NCBI GenBank assembly: GCA_001839685.1 | Contig: MLAK01001176.1 | Coordinates: 1-27,910, forward strand | DNA from: Tritrichomonas foetus | Lineage: Eukaryota > Parabasalia > Tritrichomonadida > Tritrichomonadidae | Direction of reading: 5' to 3' | DNA: 27,910 nt | Part shown: positions 15,506 through 24,506 of the stretch, piece after piece | How positions within the stretch are numbered: position 1 is the first letter of the stretch | How the letters are laid out: each line of letters begins with the position of its first letter | The notes under the pieces: generated by a model | The model's input: only the letters and a program-made list of their open reading frames with translations | The model's database searches: none | What the model was told of the DNA's origin: nothing | Translations under genes and position numbers: made by a program

Positions 15506-15922
15506 GATTCCGATAAATACTTCATCACAGATCGTTTAAGAAATTTTGAAACAAAATTGAAATTAGTAAAGATGATCAAACAATATTTCTGAAAAAATAT
15601 TTATTGAAATATATGAAAGGGAAATTGAGAAGAAATATTAATACTATGATAGAAAAAATTGATCTGCACATTTTACAAAATTTTTTTACTATCATATTTA
15701 CTCACAATCACAGTATAGACTTTTGAAAAAAAGTACACAAAAATAATTAAATCATTGAAATCGTCAGTTGTGAGGATGGAAAACCATTAAAGTTTGATAA
15801 ATTGGGTTCAAAAAAAGATCTTTTCAATTTTTATTTAGCGATCATATTCAATTTCGAAAATATTCATTGCAGATACCGATAATACAATTAAAAAATTGTA
15901 CAAATTTTTTTCGAAAGATCGA

Positions 15923-15927
15923 TCATA
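15923..15927 (+). promoter_or_regulatory. Inr-like TCATA of the small secreted-protein gene
   Basis: TCATA ends one base before the ATG at 15929, implying a leader of about four bases. Very short leaders are known in trichomonads. Confidence 0.4.
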
Positions 15928-15928
15928 A

Positions 15929-16453
15929 ATGTTACTCCTGTTTGTTTTCTTTGGCTCTTCGATACACACTTTGTCGGAAAAGTGTAGCAAGTGCATGAAA
16001 AAGACACAACGTTTCTTAAATCAGCAGAATTTAAATAATGTTAGCTCATATGATATCTGTGAAAAAGCAAGTGTTTGTGAACCAAGAAAGAGTGTAGACA
16101 CATCAGAAATAGCCAAAATTGCATTGAAAACAACAATCAGAAGCACAATTGGAAAATTTGATGAAGATGAAGAAAAGATTGCAACTGAAGAACTTTTGAA
16201 TATCTTTGATAATTTCTATACAGAATTTAATGATGTTTTAAGTCGAGCTTTGAATGAAGAAGATGTCAAAGATATGATTAAACAAGTATTAGAAATTATT
16301 CGAAAAGAAAAACAAAATGGTCCTCTCACCCAAACCGTTGTTCCAAGAATTTTACTTATGATTGCTGAAATTGTTTTGAACAACAAAACTTTAAATCAAG
16401 TGGCACAAGAAGAATTTGAAAAACTTACAGGTGTTACTGTTGATGCAGAGTAA
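15929..16453 (+). CDS. Small secreted protein of unknown family
   Basis: 174 residues. The first 15-16 residues (MLLLFVFFGSSIHTLS) are a good signal peptide, so the product probably enters the secretory route. The mature part starts with four cysteines: C19 and C22 in a C-x2-C, then C44 and C50. No cysteine follows. The rest is predicted helical and charged, with regular Ile/Leu/Val positions (about 60-170). The start, C-x2-C then helix then cysteine, recalls saposin-B-type lipid-binding or pore proteins, which trichomonads have, but the full six-cysteine pattern is missing. I therefore leave the function open. It may be transcribed from the TCATA just before the ATG. Confidence 0.75.
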   Translation: MLLLFVFFGSSIHTLSEKCSKCMKKTQRFLNQQNLNNVSSYDICEKASVCEPRKSVDTSEIAKIALKTTIRSTIGKFDEDEEKIATEELLNIFDNFYTEFNDVLSRALNEEDVKDMIKQVLEIIRKEKQNGPLTQTVVPRILLMIAEIVLNNKTLNQVAQEEFEKLTGVTVDAE

Positions 16454-17100
16454 CATTATAATTCATTTTTATACTTAAAAATTTGATATTTTCCAGATTT
16501 GTTCGCAAGTTTAAGATCTTTATTTATGAAATCATCTACTCATGGAAGTACTATTGACAATTACGTGTAATTGTTTGTAATAATTTGCAATAATATTAGA
16601 ATTAGTTTAAACAATTGATGATTGTATTGCCATCAATTCGAAAAGATATTCGAAAAGAATATGATCACATGGAGAAGAATTCGAATTGACAGTAGTTATA
16701 TTCGCAAACATGTGCAATCAGATGTTTGATGGAGATATTTGATCAAATTGGACATATATTAATCATGAATATTTTTGAACATTTGTCACAAAAAAAAATT
16801 GATGTGAAATATTGAATGAGGATAAGATTTGTCAGAAAACGCAATTTCTGTAATGCCTCATTTTTGAAAAGGAAATATTCAATAGATTCCTCAGTTTCCA
16901 CATCCAAAGTTACTGTTGGTTCTATTTATCTTGGAGAAACATTTCCATAAACAAATAACATGCAACAGATGAGATACCAACTCATAGAAAAAGTTTGTAG
17001 AGTATTATTTTCAAGAAAATGTGAAGTAATTCTTTTATTATTTTTCAATTATATCATTGAAATTTATATTTATCGTTTTTTTGAATTTATTTTATGATTC

Positions 17101-17236
17101 CTTTCAAAATCCAGTTTCACTTTGAAAGAAGGCTTCCAAATTCTTTAAAAACCTAAACATTTCCGAAAATTGAGTGATTTAGGTTTTTAAGTTAATATAT
17201 TTTTTAATAATATATTAACGATTCCAAAAAGGAATC
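17101..17236. repeat. Four consecutive small inverted repeats
   Basis: Four non-overlapping perfect hairpins lie head to tail. CTTTCAAA (17101-17108) pairs with 17121-17128. AAAAACCTAAA (17147-17157) pairs with 17178-17188. GTTAATATAT (17191-17200) pairs with 17210-17219. GATTCC (17220-17225) pairs with 17231-17236. The last two abut directly. They could form a structured RNA or cruciform DNA, but in AT-rich DNA some of this may be chance. Confidence 0.75.
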
Positions 17237-17460
17237 TATCATACTTCACATCTTTATTTCATTGTAAGAAATGTATCATAACCAACACTTCCTCCTTAAT
17301 TTACCAATTTAAGAGAACTATCTAATTTGGAAAGAAAACCCCTTCGATTTTTTGAATACTTGGAATAAAATGAAGATATTGAAAAATTGTAATAATATTG
17401 TTGCATCTTTTGAATTAATTCAGAAGTGATTTCCATTCAAATTTGATGATTATTACAAAT

Positions 17461-17465
17461 TCACA
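17461..17465 (+). promoter_or_regulatory. Inr-like TCACA of the Asn-rich gene
   Basis: TCACA fits the trichomonad initiator TCA+1Y(T/A) and puts the transcription start 10 bases before the ATG at 17473. It supports the first ATG over the in-frame ATG at 17500. Confidence 0.5.
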
Positions 17466-17472
17466 ATTTTGA

Positions 17473-18999
17473 ATGATATCAAATTTGATAAACAAGAAAA
17501 TGAGACCAACACAGACATCCTTTTCTAAAAACAATCAGATTGATGCCTCTTGGTCAAAAGCAGGTGATTCAACTCGAATCCTTCGAATCACAGGACAGAC
17601 ATCATGTTATCGATCGAATCGCGTCTATTGTCAAAAACCTGGAGCATTCACACAGCGTAATGACTTCTTCGTTTCAAATAGAGATAATAATATTAATGAT
17701 TTGGACAACAAAATATTGGAAGGATCAGTCAGAGAAAATAATACAATGCCGAATATTATAGTTTCACGAAATATAAACGACGACGAAGAAAATGAATACT
17801 GCGAAGCTAAAAGTAATCCATTTCTCCTTCATTCAGATGATTCTGATGATGATGAAAAAAATTTTATTTTCACTGATGGTGCATGTGAAACTGAAATCAA
17901 AATACAGAAAAATCATTATCAAAATAATGTCATCAATAATAATCATTTCGCAGATAATGATTTTGATAACAACAACAGTAAAAAGGCTTCAAATCAAACT
18001 CAACAAAAGCATCAAAGGAATGTTAATGACACAATAGATGTAATTAATGATAACTTCAATTTTGCAACAAATAATAACAAAAATTATAATCAAAATGTTC
18101 AACCAAATTTCACAGGAAAAACAAATATGAAAAAATTAAAAAGTGAAGGAGAACTACACAATACAAATAATGTTAGTTTTCTTTTAAATGCAAACACTCA
18201 ACAGATAATTAATGACGCTCCAAATATCAGTGTCTCAAAATCACAAAATACTCAATTTCTTCTTCATAATCATGTTAAAAGCTCACAATCAGGAATCTTA
18301 CATCATCAAGCATTTGAAAATCAAATTGATGAATCCGATATTAGTAAAAAACGATCAAATCATCAACAAAAATGTTTGGTAATACCACAAAAACTTCTAG
18401 AAATTGTTCATCATCCACCAAATTCAGTTGTTTATCAAGCATTACAGGGCTGTAGGCTTTATTTGAGAGATGAACGTGAAATGTTGACAATTTCTTCATA
18501 TTTGAAAGCTTATTATACACAATGTAAAGAATTGAGCTTAATTGACGAAGCCCAATTTGTTAAAGCAAGAATTTCTCAACTTTCTCAATCACTTCCATGC
18601 GAAATGACAGGAAAATCAGCTAATTCGGAATTACAATTAAGAATATATAAAGAAAAAAGAAAACAAATAATGGATAAATGTAGTATGGATCTGTTTGAAC
18701 TCAAAAATTCTAATAGAGGAAAATCAACCGAATCTGAAGAAATTAGTATCAAGAATTTCTACCAGCAGCAATTAATAAATATTGCAATCGAATACAATCA
18801 ACCTGAAGTAGGAATTAATGGTGAAAGATTACAAAAAAATGACAAATTGCGAAACAATAATTTTGCAACGACAAATCCAGTAATTTTTCGAAAAAATGTC
18901 AGCGGTGTAAAAAGTGGTGGAGATAGTGCAGCCCAACTGGTCCTTCGAAGGAAATACCCGCTGACAGGAGTGGCGGCTAAATCAAAACAATTGTGTTAA
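17473..18999 (+). CDS. Asn-rich protein with a helical C-terminal domain, function unknown
   Basis: 508 residues. About residues 1-300 are low complexity (Asn, Gln, His, Asp, Ser) with long Asn-rich stretches, probably disordered. About 305-375 look folded and helical: VIPQKLLEIVHHPPN, then VYQALQGCRLYLRDEREML, SSYLKAYYTQCKEL and DEAQFVKARISQLS. This resembles a paired-helix region in which a short tail of helices binds a partner. A second helical part (about 390-440) is Lys/Glu-rich. The C-terminus is basic and ends RRKYPLTGVAAKSKQLC. I do not recognise a named family; lineage-specific trichomonad proteins often have this layout. It converges with the Nudix-like gene, the two stop codons being only about 110 bases apart. 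Confidence 0.8.
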   Translation: MISNLINKKMRPTQTSFSKNNQIDASWSKAGDSTRILRITGQTSCYRSNRVYCQKPGAFTQRNDFFVSNRDNNINDLDNKILEGSVRENNTMPNIIVSRNINDDEENEYCEAKSNPFLLHSDDSDDDEKNFIFTDGACETEIKIQKNHYQNNVINNNHFADNDFDNNNSKKASNQTQQKHQRNVNDTIDVINDNFNFATNNNKNYNQNVQPNFTGKTNMKKLKSEGELHNTNNVSFLLNANTQQIINDAPNISVSKSQNTQFLLHNHVKSSQSGILHHQAFENQIDESDISKKRSNHQQKCLVIPQKLLEIVHHPPNSVVYQALQGCRLYLRDEREMLTISSYLKAYYTQCKELSLIDEAQFVKARISQLSQSLPCEMTGKSANSELQLRIYKEKRKQIMDKCSMDLFELKNSNRGKSTESEEISIKNFYQQQLINIAIEYNQPEVGINGERLQKNDKLRNNNFATTNPVIFRKNVSGVKSGGDSAAQLVLRRKYPLTGVAAKSKQLC

Positions 19000-19113
19000 T
19001 TAAAACTTTCTTTATATCAATTTCTATAAGTTTATCATTTTCGAAAAACTGTCACCCAATTCAGCATTAATTCTATGTTGTATATTTCAGAAAGCATTGA
19101 TTTAAAGAAATAC

Positions 19114-19755
19114 TTAATCAAAATATACGTCTTTATTTTCATTTTTTGCATATTCAAACATCTTTTTGATTTGTTCTTCAACAATTCGATTTTCGAAAAG
19201 TTTAGGGATTTCGTTTTCTTTAAAGAATCGAATTTCTCTGTCACTTTCCTTAACTTTATCATCAATTTTACACAAAACAAAGACTTTATATGAATAATGC
19301 GGTGATGGAAGATCACCGTGCGATTTTGTATCCATTATTGCAAGAAGTTTTTTTGGATGAACCAAAATTCCATAAAATTTTGCAGCTTCAACCGCTGCTT
19401 CTGTTGGTGAAAGGTCATTTGATGACCAAATCCTTGGTGGACACCATGTGTTAGTGATTTTATTTTTCACCAAAAGAATTTCATATTCACCTTCCGAATT
19501 ATTTTGATCTTCTCCGCGATTGAAAATTATTGAGAATATTTCGGTTTTTGGTGTTATATATTGATTTGTGACTGTATATTGGCTTTTAATTACTTCTTGG
19601 GGGATTCCAGTTATTAAACTTTGAAGTCGATCGCTGAGTTCTTTCATTTCTTGGTAACTTGCAATATCTGCTTCATTTATGGAATATGTAAGTCCGGTTT
19701 CTGCCAAAGCACGAATCCTTTGAGTATGAATGATGATTTCATTTTGAGGATTCAT
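19114..19755 (-). CDS. Nudix-family protein with N-terminal NUDIX_N domain, probable pseudoenzyme
   Basis: 213 residues. Residues 8-45 (RIRALAETGLTYSINEADIA and following) match the small helical domain found before the hydrolase domain in bacterial ADP-ribose-pyrophosphatase-type Nudix proteins. The Nudix fold continues with a strand EYEILLVKNK (90-99), the box region 104-130, then KLLAIMDTKSHGDLP (136-150), YSYKVFVLCKI (154-164) and EIRFFKENEIPKL (174-186), all typical of that group. The catalytic box G-x5-E-x7-REUxEExGU is degraded: the usual PGGW reads PPRIW (106-110), and the metal-binding helix reads EAAVEAAKFYG (119-129), one residue short and without the adjacent Glu pair. No frameshift explains this. 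Hydrolysis is therefore unlikely; a ligand-binding or regulatory role is inferred. A TCATT initiator lies 11 bases upstream. Confidence 0.85.
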   Translation of the reverse strand: MNPQNEIIIHTQRIRALAETGLTYSINEADIASYQEMKELSDRLQSLITGIPQEVIKSQYTVTNQYITPKTEIFSIIFNRGEDQNNSEGEYEILLVKNKITNTWCPPRIWSSNDLSPTEAAVEAAKFYGILVHPKKLLAIMDTKSHGDLPSPHYSYKVFVLCKIDDKVKESDREIRFFKENEIPKLFENRIVEEQIKKMFEYAKNENKDVYFD

Positions 19756-19763
19756 CGATAAAA

Positions 19764-19768
19764 AATGA
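19764..19768 (-). promoter_or_regulatory. Inr-like TCATT of the Nudix-like gene
   Basis: Minus-strand TCATT places the transcription start 11 bases before the ATG, in good agreement with the trichomonad initiator. Confidence 0.5.
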
Positions 19769-20015
19769 GTTCAACTTTTTCATATCCAAACAAATATTTT
19801 TCTGTAATTATTTAGTCGCAAGTTATAAAGAAAGACCACATAAATATAGAAAAAGTTATTTTAAAAACTAGCAACTGTAACAATTGATTTCATCATCTTC
19901 AAACCCTTTTCATTCTCTTCTTTAAGATTCATCAAATTCTGATCATAAAATGCATAAAATAAGAATGAAACAAATCATTTAATTCAATATAGATTATGTG
20001 ATAAAATACAAAATT

Positions 20016-22235
20016 TTATTCGTCTTTAACATTGAAATCTAATGTGAAAATAATGTTATCTGATGCTTTTCCTATACGAACTTGGAAATCACCAGGTTCA
20101 ACAACTCTTTCACCCTTCGCATTCACAATCGAACATTCATTCACTGGAATTTCTATCGTCGTCTCAATTTCTTCACCAGCCTTCACCAAAACTCGAGAAT
20201 ATCCTTTGAGTTCGATATCAGCCCACGTCATAGAAGTCAAAATATCATGTAAATAAGCCTGTACGACTTCATATTGATCAAATTTTCCAGTATTTCTTAA
20301 AACTACAGAAATTTTTATCACTTCATCTTTCTGAAACTCGTTTTTGTTAATTTTTGCATCAATATATTCAATTTCAGAGTAACCTAAACCATAACCAAAT
20401 GCAAATCTTGGTGTAGTTGACAAATCTACGTAATTATTTTGATGGGAAAATCTCACTTTATTATAATAAACTGGAATTTGACCTGCATGACGTGGAATTG
20501 AAATGGTTAGACGTCCATTTGGACTAAAATCACCAAAAACAGCTTCAGCAAGAGCCTGTCCACCCATCATTCCAGGTGAAAATTGAAGAAGAACAGCAGA
20601 AGCATGTTCAATTATATCATCTGGTATTATTAATGGTTTATAACTCATTAACACAATAATAAACTTCTTTTTCGTTTCGATAATTCTTCTTAATAATTCA
20701 AGTTGTCCACCCATTAATTCAAGTGTGCCTGTTGATCTCATTTCTCCATAATAAACAAGTCTGTCACCAACGACAACGACAGTTACATCCGAGTCTTCAA
20801 CGATTTTTATAGCTTCTTCAAGATCAGCTTTTTCACCTGGTTCAATTCCACAACCTAAAGCATATTTCACTGTAACATTTGCTTCTTTCAATCTATTAGT
20901 AAAACCATCAACGTATGTTATTGTGCAGTTACGTGGATGCTTACCAAAGAAGTCAACCTGACCAGTACCTAATGACCAATCTCCATTTTGTGATAGTGGA
21001 TTATCAGCATTTGGTCCAATAACTGCCAATTTTTGGATATTGGTTGGATTTAAAGGCAAAAACCCATCATTTTTAAGCATAACAATTGATTCTCGACAGG
21101 CTTGAAGTGCAACTTGACGATTTTCAGGAGAGCCATTTCTTTCAGCTGCTTTATTTGCATCAGGATAACGGTCATCTTCAAACAAACCTAATTTAAACTT
21201 TAATTCAAGAATTCTTCGGCAACTTTGATTCACGAATTCCATGTCAAGTTTTCCACTTGTGACTGCATCGAGAGCAGCTTGATAAAAATCAGTAACAGCC
21301 ATTGACATATCATTTCCTGATTTAACAGCAGCAGCAGAGGCATCAACATAATTATCAAAAATATATTGGTTTGATATTAAATATCCAATATTACTATAAT
21401 CAGTTACAACGAAACCATCAAATCCCCATTTTCCTCTTAAAACATCATTCAATAAGAAATCATTTAATGTCATTGGTGTCCCATCAATAGCATGATATCC
21501 TGACATGAAAGTTGCTACTTTTGCTTCTTTAACAGCTTTTTCAAACGGCGGTAAAAAGTATGATTGTAATTTTCGATAGCTTAAATCAGCCTCTGTTGAA
21601 TCACGTCCTCCACGCGTCTCGCTATAACCTACAAAATGCTTAGCACAAGCAGCAACTTTATTTGGATCGTTAGTAACACCATCAGGTCCTTGCAACCCTT
21701 TAATTAAGGCAGTTGCAAATTTTCCTATCAAAAAAGGATCTTCACCAAAAGTTTCACCAACACGGCCCCAGCGAGCATCACGAGAAATGCATAAAACAGG
21801 TGAAAATGTCCATGATGGTCCAGTATATCGAATTTCAAAAGCAGTCACATTTCCTTGAGATTCGATTAATTCTTCATCCCAGGATTGAGCCACACCAAGT
21901 TGAGTAGGGAATACTGTACCACCTGAATAGAAGGCATGTCCATGAATGGCATCAATTCCCATCAAAACAGGGATTTTAAGTCTGGATTCACGAGCAAGTT
22001 CAATGACATGACCTGCAGTGAATCCAAGTAAAGAAAACATAGAACCAGGATGTTGGTCTTTCATAGGGCCGATAAAATCAAAATGGCCATCAACTTGCTG
22101 AAGTTGACCGACAATTTCTTCAATTGCCATTCGATCCATTAGATCTTGAATTCTATCATTAATTGGAGCACTTGGATCAAGATATAAAGGTGTCTTTTCC
22201 ACAAGAGAAATGCAAAACAAGTAAGTGAAGAGCAT
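20016..22235 (-). CDS. Secreted glycoside hydrolase family 3 beta-glucosidase (BglX-type)
   Basis: 739 residues, normal for bacterial BglX-type GH3 enzymes that release glucose from beta-linked oligosaccharides. A short hydrophobic start (MLFTYLFCISL) looks like a signal peptide. The N-terminal barrel shows GIDAIHGH (93-100), RDARWGRVGETFGEDP (152-167), KHFVGY (199-204) and GGRDSTEAD (209-217), which are substrate-site motifs, and the nucleophile Asp279 in GFVVTDYSN (274-282). The middle alpha/beta sandwich begins at about 390 (LPLN, then KLAVIGPNAD) and holds GEMRSTGTLEL, where Glu498 is the candidate acid/base. A fibronectin-III-like domain ends the protein (about 640-735), preceded by PRFAFGYGLGYS. 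All core elements are present, so it should be active. Such genes in anaerobic protists may be bacterial acquisitions, but I cannot prove transfer here. It is divergent from the SEL1L-like gene. Confidence 0.95.
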   Translation of the reverse strand: MLFTYLFCISLVEKTPLYLDPSAPINDRIQDLMDRMAIEEIVGQLQQVDGHFDFIGPMKDQHPGSMFSLLGFTAGHVIELARESRLKIPVLMGIDAIHGHAFYSGGTVFPTQLGVAQSWDEELIESQGNVTAFEIRYTGPSWTFSPVLCISRDARWGRVGETFGEDPFLIGKFATALIKGLQGPDGVTNDPNKVAACAKHFVGYSETRGGRDSTEADLSYRKLQSYFLPPFEKAVKEAKVATFMSGYHAIDGTPMTLNDFLLNDVLRGKWGFDGFVVTDYSNIGYLISNQYIFDNYVDASAAAVKSGNDMSMAVTDFYQAALDAVTSGKLDMEFVNQSCRRILELKFKLGLFEDDRYPDANKAAERNGSPENRQVALQACRESIVMLKNDGFLPLNPTNIQKLAVIGPNADNPLSQNGDWSLGTGQVDFFGKHPRNCTITYVDGFTNRLKEANVTVKYALGCGIEPGEKADLEEAIKIVEDSDVTVVVVGDRLVYYGEMRSTGTLELMGGQLELLRRIIETKKKFIIVLMSYKPLIIPDDIIEHASAVLLQFSPGMMGGQALAEAVFGDFSPNGRLTISIPRHAGQIPVYYNKVRFSHQNNYVDLSTTPRFAFGYGLGYSEIEYIDAKINKNEFQKDEVIKISVVLRNTGKFDQYEVVQAYLHDILTSMTWADIELKGYSRVLVKAGEEIETTIEIPVNECSIVNAKGERVVEPGDFQVRIGKASDNIIFTLDFNVKDE

Positions 22236-22240
22236 GATGA
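22236..22240 (-). promoter_or_regulatory. Inr-like TCATC of the beta-glucosidase gene
   Basis: Minus-strand TCATC directly touches the ATG, implying a leader of about three bases if used. It is close to, but not exactly, the trichomonad consensus. Confidence 0.3.
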
Positions 22241-22412
22241 ACAGTATTCAAACTTCCCAAAATTACATTTCAATGAATCTGAATATGACGATTTTCACAA
22301 AATATCATATCGTTCAATCAATTTTTTGTGAATTATATCTCAAAGATGATTTATCTCCTTAACAAATTTGAATAACAAAATTTTTTTTGAGACTGAATTT
22401 TTAAATGAATGT

Positions 22413-22475
22413 TTGGTCGATAGTTCACATCACCGATTTGAATGGCAAATTGGTCGAACGTTCACATCACCAATT
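22413..22475. promoter_or_regulatory. Two direct copies of a 26-bp element in a bidirectional promoter
   Basis: TTGGTCGATAGTTCACATCA (22413 onward, 26 bases to 22438) returns at 22450-22475 with three differences. The core GTTCACATCACC is unchanged. Copy spacing is 37 bases. They sit in the 286-base gap between the divergent beta-glucosidase and SEL1L-like genes, within about 110 bases of the latter's start, a position suited to transcription-factor sites. Confidence 0.6.
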
Positions 22476-22501
22476 ATTCAAATCTAAAAACATTTCATTT
22501 T

Positions 22502-22506
22502 TCATT
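22502..22506 (+). promoter_or_regulatory. Inr-like TCATT of the SEL1L-like gene
   Basis: TCATT puts the transcription start 18 bases before the ATG at 22522. This supports that ATG; the in-frame TTG at 22513 is not a likely start. Confidence 0.5.
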
Positions 22507-22521
22507 TAGGTATTGTGGAAA

Positions 22522-24282
22522 ATGTTTCTAACTTTTTTCACAGTATTTATTTATTCGAAATATAGCCCACAGAACAGAACATTTCCATATTATCCAATTA
22601 TATTTGATGATGGACATCATAAGCAAATTTTGAATTATTTCGATTTAAAACATTTAGATGATAAGGATCCAATTACAAAGCACATTCGAAAAGTAGTCAA
22701 AAGTCTCAAAATGTTCCGAAACATAAATCATAATATTGAAATTCTTGAAGAAATTCTGGATAACCGAAATGGTGATGCTGCTTTCATTCTTGGAATTATA
22801 AATGAATATGGACTTTTTGGGAAACCAGTTGATAATAGCGCTGCAAGAAAATATTACGAAAGAGGAGCAAAATTAATGTGTAGTGAATGCCAAGCAAGTT
22901 TAGCATATTTTTATCGCTATGGAATTGGTGGACAATTCGATGAAGAAAAAGCATTAGAATTAACCAAATTATCATCTCACCGCTCAGTTTTTTCGGCAAT
23001 GAATTTAGCCAACAATAAAAATCCGAATGGATATTCGATTTTACGGAATTTGGCAAACATTGTTCTTCAAAATCTAAATTACTTTGAATGCTTTGGGCGA
23101 AAAATCAAAAACATTCGTAATTTACCTGAAGATCGAATGAAAAGAAGCATTTCTTCTATCGAGTATTACAGAGCAGCATCAAGAAATGGATATTCAAATG
23201 CAACAATGATTACAATTATGAAATTATTACAAAAAGGAAATTTCGAAGCAGCTAAAGAAGAAATAGAATTAAATATTAACGATTTTGATAAAACTGGAAT
23301 GTCCGCATTTCTCTATTCGTGGCGTGGAATGATGAAAAAATATGGTTTGGGATATGAAAAAAATATCACAGGAGCAGAAAAAGATTTAGAAATGGGAGCA
23401 TCATTAGGTTGCCCAATTGCATTTACAGAAATTTCAAAAGAGAATTTTATCGATAATCTAGATGGATCCAAAAGAGCTATAGCTAAAAAACTGTTAGAAT
23501 TAGGAATTACAGTGAATGATACATATAGTTTACATGAATATGGTCTTCAATGTTTAAAAGGAATTTCACCATTTGAAAAAAATATTAGTGCAGCAGAGTT
23601 GTATTTTGAACGAGCTTTGGGCACACATAAGAATTATCTGCCCTCACTTTATTTCTTGAGCAGAATCAAAAAAACAATGGATGATTTTAAAGAAGCACAC
23701 AACTATTTGAATTTACTCCTTGAAAGCTCTTTTATCTTTCAAGATCAATCGACTGCATTTGATGCCGCAGTTGATGGTGATTATGAGTACTCTATTTTGT
23801 TATATAATCATCTTTTGGATGCATCTGGTTCAAAAAACATTTTCAAGAACTTATGCAAATTAAATAGTTACATAAATGCAGACCCTCTTTGGTTGCTTAA
23901 AGAAAATTATGATAATCATAATCGAAATGGTAATCATAATAATTTGAAAAACTTTTATTTTTATGATGAAGATATTGCTCCTCAGTTTTGGGGTGAATCT
24001 AGAGATTTGAAACGTACCACTTCAATTTTCTTCAATCTTATGAACGACTCAAGTAAGCCACTTTTTACTGTTTTCTATTCAAAAGCTTTGATTTTTATCC
24101 TAAATCTAACTCCATATCTTCATCATATTATCAATGGAACATCGATTGATCAAAAATTGAATGTGTTTATGATTGATATTTTCAGACAAATTTTATTCTC
24201 CATTTTATTTGTAGTTCTGTTAGTGCTTATATACATTTTGATTGGTGCAAAAATAAAATTATCATTTAAAAACCAATCCTAA
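22522..24282 (+). CDS. Sel1-like-repeat ER membrane protein, SEL1L/HRD3-like
   Basis: From ATG 22522 the product is 586 residues. It begins with a short signal sequence (MFLTFFTVFIY). Sel1-like repeats follow, recognised by alternating small residues and the pattern 'A-x-x-x-LG-x-x-Y-x-x-G ... A-x-x-YY-x-x-GA': clear units lie at about 84-118 (AAFILGIINEYG, ARKYYERGAK), 122-155, 258-300 (RGMMKKYGLG, AEKDLEMGASLG) and 333-380 (HEYGLQCLKG, AELYFERALG). A single membrane helix near 548-576 (FSILFVVLLVLIYILIGAK) leaves a short cytosolic tail. Signal peptide, lumenal repeats and one C-terminal helix are the layout of SEL1L/Hrd3, the partner of the HRD1 ubiquitin ligase in ER-associated degradation. 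That role is inferred; other Sel1-repeat proteins cannot be excluded. Confidence 0.85.
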   Translation: MFLTFFTVFIYSKYSPQNRTFPYYPIIFDDGHHKQILNYFDLKHLDDKDPITKHIRKVVKSLKMFRNINHNIEILEEILDNRNGDAAFILGIINEYGLFGKPVDNSAARKYYERGAKLMCSECQASLAYFYRYGIGGQFDEEKALELTKLSSHRSVFSAMNLANNKNPNGYSILRNLANIVLQNLNYFECFGRKIKNIRNLPEDRMKRSISSIEYYRAASRNGYSNATMITIMKLLQKGNFEAAKEEIELNINDFDKTGMSAFLYSWRGMMKKYGLGYEKNITGAEKDLEMGASLGCPIAFTEISKENFIDNLDGSKRAIAKKLLELGITVNDTYSLHEYGLQCLKGISPFEKNISAAELYFERALGTHKNYLPSLYFLSRIKKTMDDFKEAHNYLNLLLESSFIFQDQSTAFDAAVDGDYEYSILLYNHLLDASGSKNIFKNLCKLNSYINADPLWLLKENYDNHNRNGNHNNLKNFYFYDEDIAPQFWGESRDLKRTTSIFFNLMNDSSKPLFTVFYSKALIFILNLTPYLHHIINGTSIDQKLNVFMIDIFRQILFSILFVVLLVLIYILIGAKIKLSFKNQS

Positions 24283-24506
24283 ATATGAGCGGATTTGTTA
24301 CGCGTTGTAAATAAATGAAAAATTATTTATTTATTTTTATATTTATTTATTTATTTTTTTTATAAAAAATAAAATAACAAGAAATAAGTGAATTCTGTGT
24401 TCTGTGATATCATTTCCTTAATATGCATTATTTTATTATCATTAATTACATTAAGAATTGAAGAATCATGTTGTTGTTAATTATCTGTATCTTTATTTAT
24501 ATATAA
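24283..24506. repeat. Convergent 3' region with TTTA-rich simple repeat
   Basis: Between the two converging stop codons, 24322-24360 is a TTTA-type low-complexity run (ATTTATTTATTT blocks). The preceding gene stops in TAAA, a context often associated with trichomonad polyadenylation. No gene is present. Confidence 0.7.

Larger units (their letters stand above)
15485..15928. other. Divergent promoter region, PI-PLC-like / secreted protein
   Basis: About 440 AT-rich bases between two divergent genes. No coding signal. An imperfect inverted repeat, TATGATAG followed by A-run and ACTATCATA preceded by T-run, lies at about 15644-15697. Initiator-like sites lie at each end. Confidence 0.5.
16454..17472. 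other. Intergenic region with clustered inverted repeats
   Basis: About 1 kb without a gene between two plus-strand genes. The right half contains a tight run of four short inverted repeats (17101-17236, listed separately). The promoter of the Asn-rich gene lies at the right edge. Confidence 0.5.

Noticed and set aside
15929..16453. Definite saposin-like pore-forming protein
   Set aside because: Signal peptide and C-x2-C fit, but only four cysteines occur and the later pair of the family pattern is missing.
22513..22521. Upstream TTG start for the SEL1L-like protein
   Set aside because: ATG 22522 gives a better signal sequence and lies 18 bases from a TCATT initiator.
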